Positions 6,562 through 9,873 of a stretch of 9,873 bases of DNA are shown here, one piece after another (positions within the stretch are counted from its first letter, which is position 1; each line of letters begins with the position of its first letter). A program made the position numbers and the translations under genes. The notes beneath the pieces were generated by a model. It had not been told where the DNA came from and did no database searches. It worked only from the letters and a program-made list of their open reading frames with translations. The stretch comes from UBA1181 sp045113275. GTDB lineage: Bacteria; Bacteroidota; Bacteroidia; Bacteroidales; Paludibacteraceae. The DNA is taken from NCBI GenBank assembly GCA_045113275.1, contig JBGUIU010000261.1, forward strand, positions 1 to 9,873, read 5' to 3'.

Positions 6562-7719
6562 TTAATGTTCTATAGCCACTTTGTCTGTCAATTCTTTCAA
6601 GAAGGTATAGCAATTAGACAATTTATCAATTATTTCATCTGTTTTTTCCCCGTCTATTTCCGCCACATGTAAATAGACTCTGTTATTTTCATTCTCTGTG
6701 CCTTTATCCAAATGACAATCTTTATAATTTTCTGCAGTCATAAAAGCAGTTTCGTATGGTTCCCAACATTGCAAGGCAGACGCTCCTTTAACATTCCAGG
6801 TGGTAACGAAAATTCTAAATTTTGCGCATGGGTCGTTTCCCCCCTCTATATAAGAAGCTTCAATTCCAATTCTTTTATTTGTGTTATCATTAAAAGAGAT
6901 GACTAAATCCCAGCCTGACCATATCCACCATCTATTATCCCCCGTTTTTTCCTTTATTTTATTATATAAGATGGATACAGCCTCTGCTTGTTGTTTAGTA
7001 ATATCGTTTCTCCATTCGTTGTAATGACAAATTAGGTTGTCAACTTCTTGCCTATGCTCAAAAAAGAATTTTGAGAGTTCTTTGTTCTCCATAAAGTTCA
7101 TTTTGTTATTTAGTGTTTTCATAAAATCTACCATAAAAGTCAATTGTTTCACGTTACTATCTACAATGTAATCACCTATAATGGAGTTTACTTGTTCAAA
7201 AAGAACTTTGTATGATATTTCTTCGAATCCACATTGACTTGCTTTTTGTTTTTCATTTGGAGAGAGGGAATGCGCAGTAAGAACGATTGCCTTCTTGTTA
7301 GGATAGTTTTCCTTGTATTTTTTCTTAATATGATTAGAATAAACATTTAAATCATTGTATAACTGTGCTCCGATTTTGTTTTCAATAGCATAAACGGTGT
7401 TGTCTGCTTCGATTATTATGTCTATTCTTTTGTTCTCATAACTTTCCGCACATTTCGTGGGTTCTTCCAAACTCAGTCTAATGTTTTTGGGTTTACAATA
7501 TTCCCCTTCTTGTTTAATGCATTGATTTAATGCACGAAACCATAGGTCTCGGAATCCATGTTCCTCGTTAGGATTGAAATAAAACGCTAATACTCTACTG
7601 CAAATTTCTTCAAATCGACTTGCAGGATACTGACATATACCCATAAAGGTCTTTTCTCTTTTGGGAATATGAATCTTCGAGAAATCTTCGAGAAGTTTTT
7701 TGTATTCTTTTGCTTCCAT
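6562..7719 (-). CDS. PD-(D/E)XK superfamily nuclease-like protein
   Basis: A 385-residue soluble protein. The N-terminal region, RFEEICSRVLAFYFNPNEEHGF (residues 35-56, shown here by ends only for the motif E37/E38...NP...HG), has the ExxxSxxLAxxLxP...HG layout typical of PD-(D/E)XK proteins of the PDDEXK_4 type. The catalytic strand pair follows: D100 in KRIDIIIE and E113-N-K115 in VYAIENKI. Next is the usual QLxxYxxHI-type helix (QLYNDLNVYSNHIKKKY). These give the E...D...ExK active-site pattern, so the protein should bind and cut nucleic acid. The C-terminal 200 residues (about 190-385) contain a tryptophan-rich stretch, RWWIWSGWDLVISF, near 255-270 and are unassigned. They may form a recognition or partner-binding part. 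The gene follows the glycosylase-like gene after only 10 bp and ends before a strong terminator, so the two make a closed operon. Substrate is unknown. Confidence 0.78.
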   Translation of the reverse strand: MEAKEYKKLLEDFSKIHIPKREKTFMGICQYPASRFEEICSRVLAFYFNPNEEHGFRDLWFRALNQCIKQEGEYCKPKNIRLSLEEPTKCAESYENKRIDIIIEADNTVYAIENKIGAQLYNDLNVYSNHIKKKYKENYPNKKAIVLTAHSLSPNEKQKASQCGFEEISYKVLFEQVNSIIGDYIVDSNVKQLTFMVDFMKTLNNKMNFMENKELSKFFFEHRQEVDNLICHYNEWRNDITKQQAEAVSILYNKIKEKTGDNRWWIWSGWDLVISFNDNTNKRIGIEASYIEGGNDPCAKFRIFVTTWNVKGASALQCWEPYETAFMTAENYKDCHLDKGTENENNRVYLHVAEIDGEKTDEIIDKLSNCYTFLKELTDKVAIEH

Positions 7720-7729
7720 GTTTTTATTA

Positions 7730-8431
7730 TTAGTTATTCATTAAATATTCCATCGCTTGTGTTGCGTTTTCTTGAAGATATTCCCGCCATGCAGAAGAAT
7801 TATATCCTTGTGCAGAGTGATGAATTATCGTAAGTGGAATGTTTATATTTAGATGACCAGTAGCTGGTTCACAGTTGCTTATTTTTTCATTGGACCAATT
7901 CAATTTTCCTAACTGTTGATATTCTAAACCCCACCAATTTCTGATGCCGAACATGATAATTTGATCAGGATTAAGAACTTTTGCCACTTCCACTAAACAT
8001 TTCCATCCTTCTTTTTTATTCTCGCCCGAAGGTTTATCAGAACTACATCTCATGGTTTCTTGAATGAAATTATAGAAGGCAACTTTTGACCAAAATTCAT
8101 TTACGTTTTCTGGAGAAATATCTGTATCTATAAAAGTGTTTAATAGGCCATTATACATTTCCCATGTAGATTCATTTTTATGAATGTCTGAAATCACACA
8201 GTTGATGATGCCTCGAGTATAATTTTTATCTTGCTGGCTTACGTCGTATTCTTCTTGTGAGAATTTTCCATCCTCTTCTTGAGCATAATGGCTATCACCT
8301 AATATCAATACTCGGCATTTACTACTTGCGTAGTTTACTCCTACCCAAGGATACCTTTTGAGCAATGATATTTTATCAAACTCTTCGTCAAATTTCTTGT
8401 CGCATAGACTATTAATAAATTCATTTTCCAT
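7730..8431 (-). CDS. Uracil-DNA glycosylase superfamily-like protein
   Basis: A 233-residue soluble protein with the ordered short motifs of the UDG fold. VLILGDSHY is at 41-49, in the place of the active-site loop (GQDPYH or GExPG in known families). VAFYNFIQ is near 115-122. A strand and turn, IIMFGIRNWWGL, is near 158-169. IIHHSAQGYNSSAWREYL near 198-215 sits where UDGs have the HPS-type loop that grips the minor groove. The acidic residue D46 follows the glycine, as the glutamate does in GExPG families. It matches no classical UDG family closely, so the base it would act on is unknown and catalysis is unproven. Some such proteins may sense rather than excise. ATG 8431 follows the shared leader. 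It is the first gene of an operon with the PD-(D/E)XK gene 10 bp downstream. Confidence 0.55.
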   Translation of the reverse strand: MENEFINSLCDKKFDEEFDKISLLKRYPWVGVNYASSKCRVLILGDSHYAQEEDGKFSQEEYDVSQQDKNYTRGIINCVISDIHKNESTWEMYNGLLNTFIDTDISPENVNEFWSKVAFYNFIQETMRCSSDKPSGENKKEGWKCLVEVAKVLNPDQIIMFGIRNWWGLEYQQLGKLNWSNEKISNCEPATGHLNINIPLTIIHHSAQGYNSSAWREYLQENATQAMEYLMNN

Positions 8432-8512
8432 GGTGAATTTCTATTTTAATTGTTTAGTTCTGATTTTTATTATATTCCCTCCAAATATATTAAAATAATC
8501 AACGCCACAACT
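8432..8512 (-). promoter_or_regulatory. Leader/promoter of the glycosylase-like/nuclease operon, second copy of the mcrB leader
   Basis: TATATTTG on the minus strand (8489-8482) matches TAnnTTTG. AGTTGTGG (8512-8505) lies above it, with TTG 18 nt before the -7 box. Initiation near 8475 would give a leader of about 45 nt. The block 8471-8490 is identical over 20 bp to 3795-3814, and the surrounding short blocks recur in the same order in front of mcrB. The remaining space up to the serine hydrolase stop (8513-8546) is purine-rich on the minus strand and shows no terminator. Confidence 0.7.
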
Positions 8513-8546
8513 AAAGTCTCACCTTCTTACTTTCTCTTTTCTCTAA

Positions 8547-9873
8547 TCATTTTTTGTCGCATTCCTCCGTCATTTTCTTGAGGGTGTGGGCGTTCTCATC
8601 GTGCAGGATGGTGTCGATGGTGTGGTAATAGGCGATGTTCCGTTTATTCTTTTCTTTGAGTTGCAGCGTTAGTCGTCCTTTCGTCAGTTCAAAGTGCAAA
8701 TCTGCTGCGCTTGCCCAATTGGTATATCGTACTTTGAGGTCTAGCGTGGTACGGGTTCCTCCATAGCACCCTGCCACATAAAAAGGAGCATGGATGCCAT
8801 GATACCGTCCTACGGCCCGGATGCTATAGGGTGGATATACGTCGGTCTGCGTGGTGAACCAACTGTTGTGCCCGGCTATTATCGTGTATTGTTCATTTGT
8901 TACGGTTGTGATGATGATCTGCAAAGTGTCCTTGTGCGGTTTAAATTGCAGGGTCTTCCAGTCTAAACCGTTCTCCTCGAGTGTGATGCTCTTGTTTGCT
9001 AGCTTCGTCAGACATTTGGATGACCGTCTCCCAGTTGCAACTGGCAACATATAGGTGCTTTGTGCTTTTTGAAGATTCGTATAGTCGTCACTCTCCGAAA
9101 GGGGCGCTTCTTTCACCTTGCTGAGCAGATCCCAGACAAGTTGTCGCTCTGCCACACCATTGCTCGCATTCGCTTGTGTGATGGCGAGAACCATATCTTC
9201 GTTGGGCGCTACGATGATGTATTGTCCGAAGGCTCCGTCGGCACGGTAGGCATCGGGGTAATCACAACGCCACATGTGGTAGCCATACATGTCTGTCATC
9301 CCTGTCTCTTGCAGTGCAGAGGTCATCATCTCCACCCAGTCGGACGGGATAAGCTGCTGTCCGTTCCAGTTACCTTTGTTCATCAGTAATTGTCCGATCT
9401 TCGCCATCGACTCCACCTGCATTCGTATTCCCCAGCCGCCTGTGTTGATTCCCTCAGGACTCTCCTCCCATTCCACATCTGAGATATGCATCGGAATGAA
9501 GATTCTTGTCTTCAGATAGTCCAGCAGTTTCTCTCCCGTCACCTGCTGCACGATAGCGGAGAGTAGATAGGAGCACATCGAGTCGTAGTGAAACACCTCG
9601 CCAGGTTTCTCGCCTGGCTTGGCTAGGTATCGTTGGAGCCATTCTGCTCCGGTCGTACGGATCTGTGGGTCGGGACGAATACCAGAGGTCATGGTTAGAA
9701 GATCTCGGACAGTCATCGTCGCTAAATGGTTTGATACCGTATCAGGTAATAGATCAGGGAAAAATGTCACCACACGATCCGTCAGCCTCAGTCGATTTTC
9801 TTCAATCGCCAGACCAACCGCTATTCCTACATAAGACTTGGCAACTGAATAGAGCATCTGCGGATATGCGGCG
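8547..9873 (-). CDS. Beta-lactamase-family (class C/esterase-like) serine hydrolase, N-terminus outside window
   Basis: The frame is open through the window edge. Upstream of the first ATG (9857) it still reads AAYPQ, which fits the family segment that leads into the nucleophile motif, so the true start is outside. SVAK (residues 4-7 from that ATG) is the SxxK motif with the acylated serine and the general-base lysine. YDS at 91-93 stands at the YxN position, with serine in place of asparagine as in several esterase-like members. RADGAFGQY (205-213), preceded by YGYHMWRCDY, is the third conserved block of this COG1680-type subgroup. Residues from about 250 to the end form an extra beta-rich C-terminal domain. 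The substrate cannot be told: peptide, ester or beta-lactam are all possible. Its base composition is higher in G+C than the neighbouring operons and it is likely a resident chromosomal gene. It ends 34 bp before the next leader. Confidence 0.88.
   Translation of the reverse strand, partial: AAYPQMLYSVAKSYVGIAVGLAIEENRLRLTDRVVTFFPDLLPDTVSNHLATMTVRDLLTMTSGIRPDPQIRTTGAEWLQRYLAKPGEKPGEVFHYDSMCSYLLSAIVQQVTGEKLLDYLKTRIFIPMHISDVEWEESPEGINTGGWGIRMQVESMAKIGQLLMNKGNWNGQQLIPSDWVEMMTSALQETGMTDMYGYHMWRCDYPDAYRADGAFGQYIIVAPNEDMVLAITQANASNGVAERQLVWDLLSKVKEAPLSESDDYTNLQKAQSTYMLPVATGRRSSKCLTKLANKSITLEENGLDWKTLQFKPHKDTLQIIITTVTNEQYTIIAGHNSWFTTQTDVYPPYSIRAVGRYHGIHAPFYVAGCYGGTRTTLDLKVRYTNWASAADLHFELTKGRLTLQLKEKNKRNIAYYHTIDTILHDENAHTLKKMTEECDKK

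Noticed and set aside
1..9873. tRNA, rRNA, insertion sequence or integrase
   Set aside because: No cloverleaf, rRNA-like stretch, transposase motif or terminal inverted repeats were seen on either strand.

Overview
The window looks like a piece of a Bacteroidota chromosome, most likely Bacteroidales. The promoters resemble the Bacteroidota type (TTTG / TAnnTTTG), start codons lack strong Shine-Dalgarno sequences, there is a lipoprotein with a carboxypeptidase-regulatory-like domain, and the coding style is AT-rich. The genus cannot be fixed from the sequence. All recognisable genes lie on the minus strand, so transcription runs from the high to the low coordinates.

Layout in transcription order. 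(1) 9873-8547: a beta-lactamase-family serine hydrolase, cut at its N-terminus by the window edge. (2) 8512-8432: a leader/promoter, then a two-gene operon: a uracil-DNA-glycosylase-superfamily-like protein (8431-7730) and a PD-(D/E)XK nuclease-like protein (7719-6562), closed by a strong hairpin terminator at 6541-6504. (3) 6476-6306: an intergenic region with four copies of an AATTCGCA motif and a promoter, then a 578-residue lipoprotein (6219-4483) with its own terminator at 4440-4405. (4) 4374-3844: a decayed stretch holding a possible frameshifted small gene and a fragment resembling the RhuM family. (5) 3838-3761: a second copy of the same leader seen in (2), then mcrB (3737-1839), mcrC (1846-494) and a phospholipase-D-fold nuclease-like gene (477-1, C-terminal end outside the window).

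The region reads as a small defence island. McrBC is a modification-dependent restriction system: an NTP-driven AAA+ ring carries and activates the McrC nuclease. A PLD-fold protein is added as a third gene. The second operon pairs a glycosylase-like fold with a nuclease-like fold. I do not recognise this pair as a named system. A reasonable but unproven reading is recognition or excision of unusual bases followed by cleavage. The best evidence that the two modules belong together is that both start with near-copies of the same leader, including an identical 20-bp block around the -7 element. The lipoprotein between them has its own promoter and terminator and shows no nucleic-acid-related feature, so it is probably unrelated cargo or a host gene.
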